Assembly: GCF_001983955.1 (NCBI RefSeq)
Contig: NZ_CP019562.1
Coordinates: 1,364,001-1,428,000, forward strand
Origin: Streptococcus oralis
Lineage (GTDB): Bacteria > Bacillota > Bacilli > Lactobacillales > Streptococcaceae
Reading direction: 5' to 3'
Length of the DNA stretch: 64,000 nucleotides
Shown here in pieces: positions 1 through 7,877 of this stretch; the stretch's first letter is position 1, and each line of letters begins with the position of its first letter. The notes under the pieces are model-generated. The model ran no database searches. It was not told the DNA's origin and saw nothing but the letters and a program-made list of their open reading frames with translations. A program made the position numbers and the translations under genes.

Positions 1-183
1 GACTCCAATCAATAAAAGTAATTCTGGTAAATAGGACAGAAGTGTTAAATTGAAGATATAAAGTTTTGCAAAAATTTCCAGTGCCAAAAATAGGCACATT
101 CCCAAGAGAATTTCTCCTGAAATGTTTCCGTCCAATTTTTCCGTACGTTCATCTTTGATCACAAGTTTCTTTCTATTTTTCAT
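1..183 (-). CDS. Small membrane protein of unknown family, 3' end outside window
   Basis: Reading the minus strand from an ATG at 183 gives 61 codons open to the window edge. The N-terminus is basic and hydrophilic (about residues 1-22), followed by hydrophobic stretches at about 25-45 and 47-61 that look like membrane helices. The start lies inside the end of the upstream HTH gene, overlapping it by 11 bases, so the two are probably translationally coupled. An Xre-type regulator followed by a small membrane protein is a common arrangement in Firmicutes. I do not recognise the family and the protein is cut by the window, so no function is assigned. Confidence 0.75.
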   Translation of the reverse strand, partial: MKNRKKLVIKDERTEKLDGNISGEILLGMCLFLALEIFAKLYIFNLTLLSYLPELLLLIGV

Positions 184-382
184 CTTCTTCCTCCCAAAAT
201 AATTGATCTAAAGTTTTGCCTAAACATCTGCAAATGGACTGACAGAGTGAGAGACTAGGATTGTATTTCCCAGCTTCAATCAAGCCTATAGTCTGCCTAG
301 TAACACCCACAGCCTCTGCCAAATCCCCTTGTGTTAAATCAAGCTCCACACGAGCTAATTTTAATTTTAAATTTTTAGCCAC
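173..382 (-). CDS. Xre/Cro-C1 family helix-turn-helix regulator (69 aa)
   Basis: The short protein is almost entirely an HTH_3 domain (about residues 5-60), with the pattern LTQGDLAEAVGVTRQTIGLI for the two DNA-contacting helices. It has no sensor domain, as in the YozG/Cro-like single-domain repressors that pair with a membrane protein. The start is GTG at 382, chosen because AAGGAGG lies a suitable distance upstream. The stop overlaps the next gene, a membrane protein. A perfect inverted repeat lies between its promoter and the ribosome binding site, which suggests autoregulation. The DNA-binding role is clear; the target and signal are unknown. Confidence 0.9.
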   Translation of the reverse strand: MAKNLKLKLARVELDLTQGDLAEAVGVTRQTIGLIEAGKYNPSLSLCQSICRCLGKTLDQLFWEEEDEK

Positions 383-400
383 TAGAGTCCTCCTTCACAT

Positions 401-457
401 TTTTTAAAAGTTGCGCTTCTTTTAAAAACATTATACCATATATCTAACTTAATGCAA
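401..457 (-). promoter_or_regulatory. Promoter and inverted-repeat operator of the HTH gene
   Basis: On the minus strand there is a TTGCAT -35 (452-457), a 16-base spacer and a TATAAT -10 (430-435) with TG one base upstream (extended -10). Immediately downstream are two perfect 10-base inverted arms, TTTTTAAAAG at 401-410 and its complement at 419-428, separated by 8 bases. This lies in the transcribed leader just before the ribosome binding site of the regulator. That is a typical place for an autorepressor operator, but it has not been tested. Confidence 0.6.
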
Positions 458-489
458 TATATAAATGTCATTTTGTAAGATTTTATTAA

Positions 490-525
490 CAAAAAAACTC
501 TCTACCATCTTACATGATAAAGAGT
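490..525 (-). terminator. Intrinsic terminator after acetyltransferase gene
   Basis: An 11-bp stem (497-507 paired with 515-525, including some G-T pairs) with a 7-base loop is followed on the minus strand by a T run. It ends the transcript of the acetyltransferase at 581-991. Confidence 0.75.
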
Positions 526-580
526 ATTCGTTCTTTTTTGATACTTAGCTAAGTTCCTCTCCAAAAGAAAGAAGTCTAGG

Positions 581-991
581 TCACAAATCCTTTTGGTAAT
601 AAAATCTTTGCCCTGTGTAGGGATAGTCTTGCAAGGTAAAGACTTCCTTGTAGCCATGGCTTATATAAAAATCTGGCGCTTGAAACTGGTAAGTATTGAC
701 AAAAGCAAAACGACAGTTTCGTTTCTTGGCTTCATTTTCTGCTCGCTGCAATAGTTTTGAACCAATTCCTTGTCCCCGTAATTCCTCTTTCACAAACAGA
801 TATTCGATTTCCAACCAATTTCCGAAAGTCTCAGCTACTAAGCCCGCCAAGAGATTGCCCTTTTCATCTTCGAGATAAAGATTCAGTGGCTTACTTTCAG
901 CCTCTTCTCTTTTAGAACGATTATAAGCACGAATCAAATTCCCTATTTCTTGCGCTTTATGCGACTCCTTATTTTCCAATCTAACGTGCAT
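581..991 (-). CDS. GNAT-family N-acetyltransferase (136 aa)
   Basis: This is a single GNAT fold. The acetyl-CoA pyrophosphate-binding loop motif is visible as LRGQGIGSKLLQRAE at about residues 72-86, preceded by the beta-4 strand LEIEYLFVKEE and followed by FVNTYQFQAPDFYISHGY, the usual C-terminal motif with a Tyr near the thiol site. The start ATG has AAGGAGG upstream. It is a stand-alone gene with its own terminator. Substrate cannot be told from the sequence. Confidence 0.9.
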   Translation of the reverse strand: MHVRLENKESHKAQEIGNLIRAYNRSKREEAESKPLNLYLEDEKGNLLAGLVAETFGNWLEIEYLFVKEELRGQGIGSKLLQRAENEAKKRNCRFAFVNTYQFQAPDFYISHGYKEVFTLQDYPYTGQRFYYQKDL

Positions 992-1053
992 CCAAACCTC
1001 CTTAGAACTGCTACAGCTTGATTATAATCCTATTTTAATAGACTGTCAAACTA

Positions 1054-1083
1054 GAAAAACTCACCAAACAGAGTTGATGAGTT
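1054..1083 (-). terminator. Intrinsic terminator after permease gene
   Basis: A 9-bp stem (about 1059-1067 with 1074-1082) and, on the minus strand, a T run. It lies just downstream of the amino-acid permease stop. Confidence 0.7.
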
Positions 1084-1089
1084 CATGAT

Positions 1090-2454
1090 TTATTTTCTAA
1101 ATTTCCACTGACTATAAATCCCAAAAACAAGGATCCAGATAGCAGAACCAACTGCCCCCATGAAAGTAGACTCTTGCAAAAAGAGAGTCACAAAAACAAA
1201 GACAAAAAAGAGAATGGTTAGGGGATTAAGCAAGCGATACTGAGGCATGAGGTAGCCATCAGCCATGAAATCTTGTGACTTGCGGTATTTGAGATGGGCC
1301 ACCATTATCAAGATATAAATCGCGATGTAAACGCCTGATGAGGATGCTGTGATCAAAGCAAAGGCATCTGAAACACCAGGTAGCACATTGATAAAGGCAG
1401 CCAGAGCAATCAAGATCGCTGAGGCGATGATGGCATTTTGTGGAACATTGTGGCGAGAAAGGGTATCGACCTTGATGGCCCTTAAGAAACGATTGGGCGA
1501 ATCATGGGCAATCTGATATAAGTGTCTCCCTGTTGAGTAGAGAGTTGAGTTAAGAGCAGACGCTGCTGAGGTCAAGACAACAAAGTTGATTAGAGCCGCC
1601 GCCCACTTGATCCCTGCCAGTTCAAAAACCGTTACAAAAGGAGAATCTGAAGAATTAAGATAAGACCAAGGAATAATGGCCATAATCGCAATGAGAGCTC
1701 CCCCGTAGAAGAAGATAATTCTGAGAGGAATTTCCTTGACAGCTTTGGGCAAGACCTGACGAGGGTTCTTTGTTTCAGAAGTTGTCACCCCGATAAACTC
1801 AATCATCAGATAGGCAAAAAATACCATTTGAAAGGCCATGACAAAGTTCATAACTCCGTTTGGAAAAAGAGAGAATTGGTCACTGATATTTGCCAAACTT
1901 GCAACACCATGGGGTGTCTTAAAGCCTGTCAAAACCATAAAGACTCCTGTTGCAATCATGGCTAAAATCGCTACAATCTTGACCATAGCAAACCAAAACT
2001 CGACTTCGCCAAAGAGCTTAACTGCAATCAGATTGACCAAAGCCAAAATCGTTAAAAAGACAAGCTGAATCAGCCAGCTAGGCCAGGTGGGAAACCAGAA
2101 GCGGACATAGTCTGAGATGGCAGTGATTTCTGCCATACCGATAAAGACAACTGACAACCAATAAGACCAAACTGAGAAATATCCCCAGCCTTTCCCCAAA
2201 TGACGTGTGATAAAGTTGATAAAGGTATGTTGTTCCGGATCCTGATACAGCATCTCTCCAACAGCCCTCATCATCAAAAACATAAAGGCTCCTGTGATCA
2301 TATAAATCAGGATGATAGAAGGTCCTGTAAGGCTGATAGAGCGACCAGCACCTAGGAAAAGTCCTGTTCCGATTGTTCCCGCAATGGCCATCACCTGAAC
2401 ATGGCGATTGGTTAAACCACGCTCCATTTTATTTTTCTTCTTATTTTCACTCAT
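1090..2454 (-). CDS. APC-family amino-acid permease
   Basis: At 454 residues with about 12 hydrophobic segments, it has the length and hydropathy of the amino acid-polyamine-organocation (AAT subfamily) transporters. The first helix has the substrate-binding signature GTIGTGLFLGAG (about residues 27-38), and MRAVGEMLYQDPEQHTF follows helix 2 as in the CycA/AapA/ProY group. It is probably a proton-coupled importer of a neutral amino acid in the cytoplasmic membrane; the exact substrate (for example D-Ala, Gly or Ser) is inference. It is monocistronic, with terminators on both sides. Confidence 0.92.
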   Translation of the reverse strand: MSENKKKNKMERGLTNRHVQVMAIAGTIGTGLFLGAGRSISLTGPSIILIYMITGAFMFLMMRAVGEMLYQDPEQHTFINFITRHLGKGWGYFSVWSYWLSVVFIGMAEITAISDYVRFWFPTWPSWLIQLVFLTILALVNLIAVKLFGEVEFWFAMVKIVAILAMIATGVFMVLTGFKTPHGVASLANISDQFSLFPNGVMNFVMAFQMVFFAYLMIEFIGVTTSETKNPRQVLPKAVKEIPLRIIFFYGGALIAIMAIIPWSYLNSSDSPFVTVFELAGIKWAAALINFVVLTSAASALNSTLYSTGRHLYQIAHDSPNRFLRAIKVDTLSRHNVPQNAIIASAILIALAAFINVLPGVSDAFALITASSSGVYIAIYILIMVAHLKYRKSQDFMADGYLMPQYRLLNPLTILFFVFVFVTLFLQESTFMGAVGSAIWILVFGIYSQWKFRK

Positions 2455-2475
2455 ATAGTCTCCTTTTTATCCAAA

Positions 2476-2523
2476 AAACCAAAAAGGAGTTGAGCAAGGC
2501 AAAACCTTCACTACTCCTTTTTC
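2476..2523 (-). terminator. Intrinsic terminator after greA
   Basis: Inverted arms AAAAAGGAGT (2481-2490) and its complement (2513-2522), followed on the minus strand by T-rich sequence. It lies in the gap between greA and the permease and also contains the permease leader. Confidence 0.7.
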
Positions 2524-2530
2524 ATCCTAT

Positions 2531-3013
2531 TTAGGCTGTTTTCTCAACCTTTAAGATTTTGACATCATAGCTACCAACTGGTGTTTCAATCGTTGCAGTA
2601 TCGCCAGTCTTCTTGCCAATTAGAGCACGGCCAATCGGACTTTCATTTGAGACTTTACCAGCAAAAGCATCTGCACCTGCAGAACCGACGATGATGTAGA
2701 CCTCTTCTTCGTCTTCACCGACTTCTTGGATTGTTACTGTCTTACCGATTGCTACCTCATCTTGGGCAACCGCATCGCTATTAACAATTTCAGCATAGCG
2801 AATCTTTGTTTCTAGACTTGAAATTTGACCTTCAACAAAAGCTTGTTCATCTTTCGCTGCTTCATACTCACTATTTTCTGAAAGGTCTCCATAGGAACGA
2901 GCAATCTTGATACGCTCTACGACTTCAGGACGTCGAACGAGTTTCAACTCCTCTAATTCTTTTTCTAGTTTTTCCTTTTCTTCAAGGGTCATTGGGTAAG
3001 TTTTTTCTGCCAT
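2531..3013 (-). CDS. greA: Transcription elongation factor GreA
   Basis: The 160-residue length is normal for GreA. The N-terminal antiparallel coiled coil (about residues 1-76) carries the acidic tip [10 protein letters not shown], where D43 and E46 correspond to the residues that enter the RNA polymerase secondary channel and promote transcript cleavage. The C-terminal FKBP-like domain includes [14 protein letters not shown]. It rescues backtracked RNA polymerase. It lies directly downstream of mltG in the same orientation, but a strong terminator separates the two. The ribosome binding site is weak (AAAGAAAG). Confidence 0.98.
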   Translation of the reverse strand: MAEKTYPMTLEEKEKLEKELEELKLVRRPEVVERIKIARSYGDLSENSEYEAAKDEQAFVEGQISSLETKIRYAEIVNSDAVAQDEVAIGKTVTIQEVGEDEEEVYIIVGSAGADAFAGKVSNESPIGRALIGKKTGDTATIETPVGSYDVKILKVEKTA

Positions 3014-3040
3014 TTTTTTAACTTTCTTTTCTATTTACTT

Positions 3041-3077
3041 TTTTAAAACAAAATTATGTGGAAAACCACATAATTTT
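3041..3077 (-). terminator. Intrinsic terminator overlapping mltG stop codon
   Basis: A perfect 12-bp stem (3050-3061 with 3066-3077), an AAAA/TTTT loop and a T run on the minus strand. The stem includes two bases of the mltG stop codon. Confidence 0.85.
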
Positions 3078-4815
3078 AGTTTGAACTACTTGCTTGAGGT
3101 AATTTGCTATTGATATGCTCTGCAACGTTTTGATCATGTTCTTCTTTTGTTGTTGCAAAGTATACTTTACCATCTTCAACATTTGCTACAAAGTACAAGT
3201 ACTCACTCTTTGTCTGGTTTACACTTGCTTCAATCGCATCCGAACTTGGGCTATCAACCGGTCCAGGCATGAGGCCAAGGTGTGTGTAAACATTGTATGG
3301 TGAATCAATCGTTGTATCAATTCCAGCGTCATCTGCTAAACTAATCTTTTGACCAAGTTTTCCTTGAGCATATAGGATAGCGATATTACTTTGAAGTGGC
3401 ATACCGACATTCAAGCGGTTATAGAAGACACCTGCGATTTTCTTGCGGTCTTCGGTCTTAGCACCTTCTTTTTCGACAAGAGAAGCAATGCTGAGCAATT
3501 CATTAACTGTCAGATTCTTTTCTTTGATCGTAGCGTAATATGGTGACATAGCCTTATCCATAGCAGCCACCATCTCATCAATCAAACTTTCAACAGTTGT
3601 ATCGTCTTTGATCGTATAGGTTGCTGGGAAAAGGTAACCTTCAAGACGATAACGAACGCCACTGTCTTTTGTTGGAAGACTTCCAAGTAGGTTTGGATAC
3701 TTAGCTACTAATTGTGAGATAAAGGTCTCATCTTGAACTTTTGCCAAGAAAGCATCCGCAGTAAGGGGTTCTTTAAATTCACCTTGAAGTTGTCCTACTG
3801 TTTGAGCGATTTGCTCTAATGTATAGCCTTCTGGAATTGTCAAGCTTGCAAGAACAGGTGCCTGAGCTTCAGGAGTCCCACCTTTTTGCAATTCTTGAAT
3901 CAACTCATCCGTACTCATACTCTTCTTCAAGTTGTAATAACCTGACTTCAAGTTAGCATGGCTATAGTATTTAGCATAAAGACTAAAGATAAGTCCATGT
4001 TTAACCAAACCAGATTTTTCCAAGGTGCTTCCAATTTCTTGAACATTTGCACCGTCTGGAATTTGAACCGTTACGTAATCCTTAGAGCTCGCATCAACAG
4101 GTTTCAAGGAATCTTGAACATAACCATAACCAAAGTAACCGCCAACTGCAACGAGTACTAGGAGAACTAGAACTGTTACTAGGCAACCTTTGGCTTTTGA
4201 TTTTTTCTTAGTTGATGTTGCACCTTGACGACGACTACGACGTGGAGCATCAGCTAATCCACTGCTAGATTCTGTAGAAACAGGCTCTACTCTTTCAGGC
4301 ATTCCTGGGGTGATTTCCTCTTTCTTGTCTTCTGTTTTATAGGTTACGGCTACCTTAGTCGGAGTATCGTTAAATTCTTTTTCTTCGGGTTTAAGCTCAA
4401 CTGGTTCTACCTTAGGTTGAACAGGTTCCACTACAGGTTCTTCAGCCAGATGAATCGGCTCTACTAGAGGTTCTTCAGATTCTACAACTTCAATTTTATC
4501 AATGATTGGCTGTCTAATCTCTTTCTCTTCTTGGTCATCCGCTTCATCAGTTCTAGCACTTGAAAGTGGAGGAACACTTGGTGCATTTTTTAGAATTTTA
4601 TCGACAACAGATAGGGAATCAGCCATCAACTCTTCTGTTGATGTTTCTGGTTCAAGATCTGAAGGAGTTGCTGAACTAGCTGGAGATGATGAAACCGTCA
4701 GATTTGGAATCTCTACTTCTTTCTCTCTTCTATCTTGTTCTTTTACTCTTTCTAAATCACGTAGAATCTGCTCTTTAAAGCTTAATTTTTCTTCTTCTCT
4801 TGATTTTTCAGTCAA
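3076..4815 (-). CDS. mltG: Endolytic murein transglycosylase MltG (YceG-like)
   Basis: Cleaves nascent peptidoglycan glycan strands at the membrane and acts with the peripheral wall synthesis machinery in streptococci. A long acidic, Pro/Glu-rich cytoplasmic region (about residues 1-205) precedes one membrane helix (about 210-230, LVTVLVLLVLVAVGGYFGYG). The outer part has a LysM-like region and the YceG catalytic domain, with the catalytic Glu in ASLVEKEGAKTEDR and the partner motif GVFYNRL. An ATG at 4821 lies only two bases after AGGAGG, so the TTG at 4815, eight bases away, is the better start. The cytoplasmic tail is repeat-like (EEPVVEPVQPKVEPVELKPEE) and differs from what I recall of the pneumococcal tail. 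Confidence 0.96.
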   Translation of the reverse strand: MTEKSREEEKLSFKEQILRDLERVKEQDRREKEVEIPNLTVSSSPASSATPSDLEPETSTEELMADSLSVVDKILKNAPSVPPLSSARTDEADDQEEKEIRQPIIDKIEVVESEEPLVEPIHLAEEPVVEPVQPKVEPVELKPEEKEFNDTPTKVAVTYKTEDKKEEITPGMPERVEPVSTESSSGLADAPRRSRRQGATSTKKKSKAKGCLVTVLVLLVLVAVGGYFGYGYVQDSLKPVDASSKDYVTVQIPDGANVQEIGSTLEKSGLVKHGLIFSLYAKYYSHANLKSGYYNLKKSMSTDELIQELQKGGTPEAQAPVLASLTIPEGYTLEQIAQTVGQLQGEFKEPLTADAFLAKVQDETFISQLVAKYPNLLGSLPTKDSGVRYRLEGYLFPATYTIKDDTTVESLIDEMVAAMDKAMSPYYATIKEKNLTVNELLSIASLVEKEGAKTEDRKKIAGVFYNRLNVGMPLQSNIAILYAQGKLGQKISLADDAGIDTTIDSPYNVYTHLGLMPGPVDSPSSDAIEASVNQTKSEYLYFVANVEDGKVYFATTKEEHDQNVAEHINSKLPQASSSN

Positions 4816-4867
4816 AAGCATTACCTCCTTGTTGACAATCCATAATATTATATCTTAAAAGTCGTAG

Positions 4868-4901
4868 AAAAGCAACCAACTAGGGCATTCCCTAGCTAGT
4901 T
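4868..4901 (-). terminator. Intrinsic terminator after acetyltransferase pair
   Basis: A 12-bp stem (4874-4885 with 4890-4901), a CATT loop and GCTTTTC downstream on the minus strand. It sits against the stop codon of the second acetyltransferase and isolates murC and the acetyltransferases from mltG. Confidence 0.75.
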
Positions 4902-5399
4902 TTATTGATTTTCAGGCTGCCAGACCATATCATACCATGTTTCCCCAGCAAAGTTTGACTGGGATATTCCTTCATTAACAAAGCCGTGCTTTTCGTAATA
5001 GGAGATAAGGTAATCATGACATGTCAGATTAATGCCCTCTCGCTCATGTTCTAAAGCGACTTCTTTCAAAGCCCTTAATAGTCTTTTCCCCACTCCCAAA
5101 GCTTGTGCTTCCTTGGCAATAGATAGGCAAGTCACAGAAATATAACCTCCAGGTTGATGGCTATAGTCTTTTATTTTTTCTGTAAAGGACTGATCTTGGA
5201 GATGGCGGTGCGGGACGACTGGACCTTCGATATAACCAAGAATATGCCCCTCTTTTTCAGCTACCAGAAAACTGGTCTGAATTTCCTGCAAATGCGCCTC
5301 AAAGACCGAACGAGGAATGGCCTCCTCAAGGGAAAAATTCTCTAGCTCTATCTCTATAATCCGATCCAAATCCGAAAATCTTGCTTGTCTGATTTTCAT
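4902..5399 (-). CDS. GNAT-family N-acetyltransferase (165 aa)
   Basis: It begins MKIRQARFSDLDRIIEIE, a typical N-terminus of RimI-like acetyltransferases, and carries the acetyl-CoA loop as AQALGVGKRLLRALKEVALE (about residues 96-115) and the C-terminal YYEKHGFVNEG. It overlaps the preceding acetyltransferase gene by four bases (ATGA). The pair shares an architecture and probably arose by duplication. Both follow murC closely, but there is no evidence that they act on cell-wall precursors. Substrate unknown. Confidence 0.92.
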   Translation of the reverse strand: MKIRQARFSDLDRIIEIELENFSLEEAIPRSVFEAHLQEIQTSFLVAEKEGHILGYIEGPVVPHRHLQDQSFTEKIKDYSHQPGGYISVTCLSIAKEAQALGVGKRLLRALKEVALEHEREGINLTCHDYLISYYEKHGFVNEGISQSNFAGETWYDMVWQPENQ

Positions 5400-5863
5400 A
5401 TTTCCTCCTGATAAAAGGGATTAGCCCAAGTCAGATACCATTCAGAACCACTGCCATAATGACTTTCTGTCATTTCTTCTTCAACAAAGCCATTCATTTC
5501 AAAATATGATAGCAACTCATCAGGACTTTGCAAAAGAATACCTTGGTAATCTAGTTCGACTGTCACCTGTTTCAAGGCTGCAAGAAGAAGAGTTCCCAAC
5601 CCCTGTCCCCAATGGTCAGGATGAATGGTCAATGATTTTAATTCTATCCACTTGGGATGAAGATACTGAGCTTCTCCTAAAACATAGCCTAGGAGCTGAT
5701 TTTCATCCCCAGCTACAAGAAAGGTACCCGCAGTCTTGCGGATACTCTCTTCTAAGGATTGGCGGCTAAATGCCTCTTCTGATGTAGGATTGGCTTCTTC
5801 AATCGCCAACATTTCTTCTAAATCTGATAGGATAGCTTGCCTTATTGTGATTGGAATTTCCAT
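5396..5863 (-). CDS. GNAT-family N-acetyltransferase (155 aa)
   Basis: It begins MEIPITIRQAILSDLEEMLAIE and has the acetyl-CoA loop HWGQGLGTLLLAALKQ (about residues 84-99) and a C-terminal YFEMNGFVEEE. It is about the same length and layout as the next gene, which it overlaps by four bases. Nine bases separate it from the murC stop, so it is likely cotranscribed with murC. The ribosome binding site is TAAGGAAAA. Substrate unknown. Confidence 0.92.
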   Translation of the reverse strand: MEIPITIRQAILSDLEEMLAIEEANPTSEEAFSRQSLEESIRKTAGTFLVAGDENQLLGYVLGEAQYLHPKWIELKSLTIHPDHWGQGLGTLLLAALKQVTVELDYQGILLQSPDELLSYFEMNGFVEEEMTESHYGSGSEWYLTWANPFYQEEI

Positions 5864-5872
5864 CTATTTTCC

Positions 5873-7207
5873 TTATTGGACGTTGCTTGTCAAGTTAGAC
5901 AAGAGACGTTCAAATGAATATTCATAGGTTTGGATGTCTCCTGCACCCATAAAGACGTAAACAGCATTGTCATGGTCTAGGAGTGGTGAAACATTTTCAA
6001 CAGTGATAACCTGGTGTTTCTTGTTGATCTTATTGGCTAAGTCTTCTACTTTGACATCACCATGGTCCACTTCACGAGCTGATCCATAGATTTGCGCTAG
6101 GTAGACGGCGTCTGCTTGATTCAATGCATGGGCAAATTCGTCCAACAAGGCAATGGTTCTTGTAAAGGTATGCGGTTGGAAGATTGCCACGATTTCCTTG
6201 CTTGGGTATTTCTGACGAGCTGCATCCAAGGTTGCAATGATTTCTGTTGGATGGTGGGCAAAGTCATCAATGATCACTGTATCATTGACAATTTTTTCAG
6301 TGAAACGACGCTTAACACCTGCAAAAGTTTTCAAGTGTTCACGGACCAAGTTCAAATCAAAGCCAGCTGTGTAAAGAAGACCAATAACAGCTGTCGCATT
6401 CATGATATTGTGACGACCAAAGGTTGGAATGTGGAATTGACCCAATTCTTGACCACGGAAATGAACTGTAAAGGTCGAACCAGTTGTTGAACGAAGGAGG
6501 TCACTAGCTACAAAGTCATTGCCTTCAGCTTCAAACCCATAGTAATAGATTGGCGCATTGGCTGTGATCTTACGCAACTCAGCATCCTCACCGTATACAA
6601 ACAAACCTTTGGTAATTTGTTTGGCATAGTCGTTAAAGGCATTGAAAACATCCTCTAGACTTGTAAAGTAGTCTGGATGGTCAAAGTCAATGTTGGTGAT
6701 GATAGAGTATTCTGGGTGGTAAGGCATGAAGTGACGCTCATATTCGTCTGATTCAAAGACAAAATATTTGGCATTGGCTGAACCACGACCTGTCCCATCA
6801 CCAATCAAGAAGCTGGTGTCTGTGATGTGAGACAAGACGTGTGACAGCATACCTGTCGTTGAAGTTTTTCCATGTGCTCCTGCCACTCCCATGCTGACAA
6901 AGTCGCGCATAAAGCTACCGAGGAATTCGTGATAACGTTTATAGCTGATGCCATTTTGGTTCGCATAGGCGATTTCAACGTTGTTATCTGGACGGAAGGC
7001 GTTTCCCGCGATAATCTCCACATCACCTTGTAGGTTCTTTTCATCAAAAGGAAGAATGGCAATCCCTGCCTGCTCTAGTCCACGTTGAGTAAAGTAGTAT
7101 TTTTCAACGTCTGAACCTTGAACCTTGTGTCCCATTTGGTGCAACATCAAGGCTAGGGCACTCATCCCTGATCCCTTGATTCCAATAAAATGATATGTTT
7201 TTGACAT
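5873..7207 (-). CDS. murC: UDP-N-acetylmuramate--L-alanine ligase MurC
   Basis: Adds L-Ala to UDP-MurNAc in the cytoplasm, the first peptide step of peptidoglycan precursor synthesis. The Mur ligase N domain starts with the dinucleotide-like [14 protein letters not shown]. The ATP-binding loop is GAHGKTST (residues 110-117), the central-domain acidic residues follow in [10 protein letters not shown], and the C-terminal domain has FQPHTFTRT. The length of 444 residues is normal. A good ribosome binding site (GGGGAG) precedes the ATG. The unknown gene at 7219-7830 lies 11 bases upstream, and the two acetyltransferases follow. Confidence 0.98.
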   Translation of the reverse strand: MSKTYHFIGIKGSGMSALALMLHQMGHKVQGSDVEKYYFTQRGLEQAGIAILPFDEKNLQGDVEIIAGNAFRPDNNVEIAYANQNGISYKRYHEFLGSFMRDFVSMGVAGAHGKTSTTGMLSHVLSHITDTSFLIGDGTGRGSANAKYFVFESDEYERHFMPYHPEYSIITNIDFDHPDYFTSLEDVFNAFNDYAKQITKGLFVYGEDAELRKITANAPIYYYGFEAEGNDFVASDLLRSTTGSTFTVHFRGQELGQFHIPTFGRHNIMNATAVIGLLYTAGFDLNLVREHLKTFAGVKRRFTEKIVNDTVIIDDFAHHPTEIIATLDAARQKYPSKEIVAIFQPHTFTRTIALLDEFAHALNQADAVYLAQIYGSAREVDHGDVKVEDLANKINKKHQVITVENVSPLLDHDNAVYVFMGAGDIQTYEYSFERLLSNLTSNVQ

Positions 7208-7218
7208 GCTTTTCTCCC

Positions 7219-7830
7219 CTACTCAGTAATTCTTGTCAGATTCAACTCTTGGGCAACCTGACGTTCCTGTTCCGTTTGCTTATTCTTTTTATTATAGATT
7301 TGACTCTTCTTTAGAAAATCATAGTTGTTCTTGTTAGCTTTTCCCGTTTGGACTTTCGGAGTTGGGTTCGCCATTTGGCCAACCTCCTCAGCTAAGATAT
7401 AGTGAGACTGGCTCAAGTTTTTACTAAATTTGGCAAGCTCACCTGGATTTTCCTTTTGAAATGGTGCTGTTGGTTGGTTTCCTTGACGAACAAGTGTTGA
7501 ACCATTGTGTCGTCTAGTATGACTAACATCCTGAGTCAAATACTTGGCTGAACGTTTCTTCTTCAAGTCCGCACGCGCCTCTTCTCGAGCCAATTCAGCA
7601 TACGTTTTTTCAACTTTTTTAGGTTCTGGGCTTGGCTTCGACTCCTTATTAACCACTGGAGAAACTACGGTTTCTTCCTCATTGATAGGAGACCATTCTA
7701 AATAGTTCTTATCACGGTAATCACCTTTGATATTGCTAATAAAGTCTGACTCATCGTACAAGTCCATGACTGGCATTTTGGTCAGCATGATCTCATCATC
7801 TGACACCAATGGAAATCGATCTTGTTTCAT
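7219..7830 (-). CDS. Unknown streptococcal protein between murC and SNF2 helicase
   Basis: A 203-residue hydrophilic protein with no membrane segment or signal peptide. It is rich in Lys, Glu, Asn and Gln, with a probably disordered middle ([19 protein letters not shown]) and a basic stretch [18 protein letters not shown] recognise it only as the conserved hypothetical usually found upstream of murC in mitis-group streptococci, and I know no function. It has its own ribosome binding site (AAAGGAAA), and the short gap to murC suggests one operon. The composition would fit a nucleic-acid- or protein-binding adaptor, but that is a guess. Confidence 0.85.
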   Translation of the reverse strand: MKQDRFPLVSDDEIMLTKMPVMDLYDESDFISNIKGDYRDKNYLEWSPINEEETVVSPVVNKESKPSPEPKKVEKTYAELAREEARADLKKKRSAKYLTQDVSHTRRHNGSTLVRQGNQPTAPFQKENPGELAKFSKNLSQSHYILAEEVGQMANPTPKVQTGKANKNNYDFLKKSQIYNKKNKQTEQERQVAQELNLTRITE

Positions 7831-7877
7831 TTTGTATTTCCTTTCAACACTTCATTATAGCGTATTGTCTTGATTTT

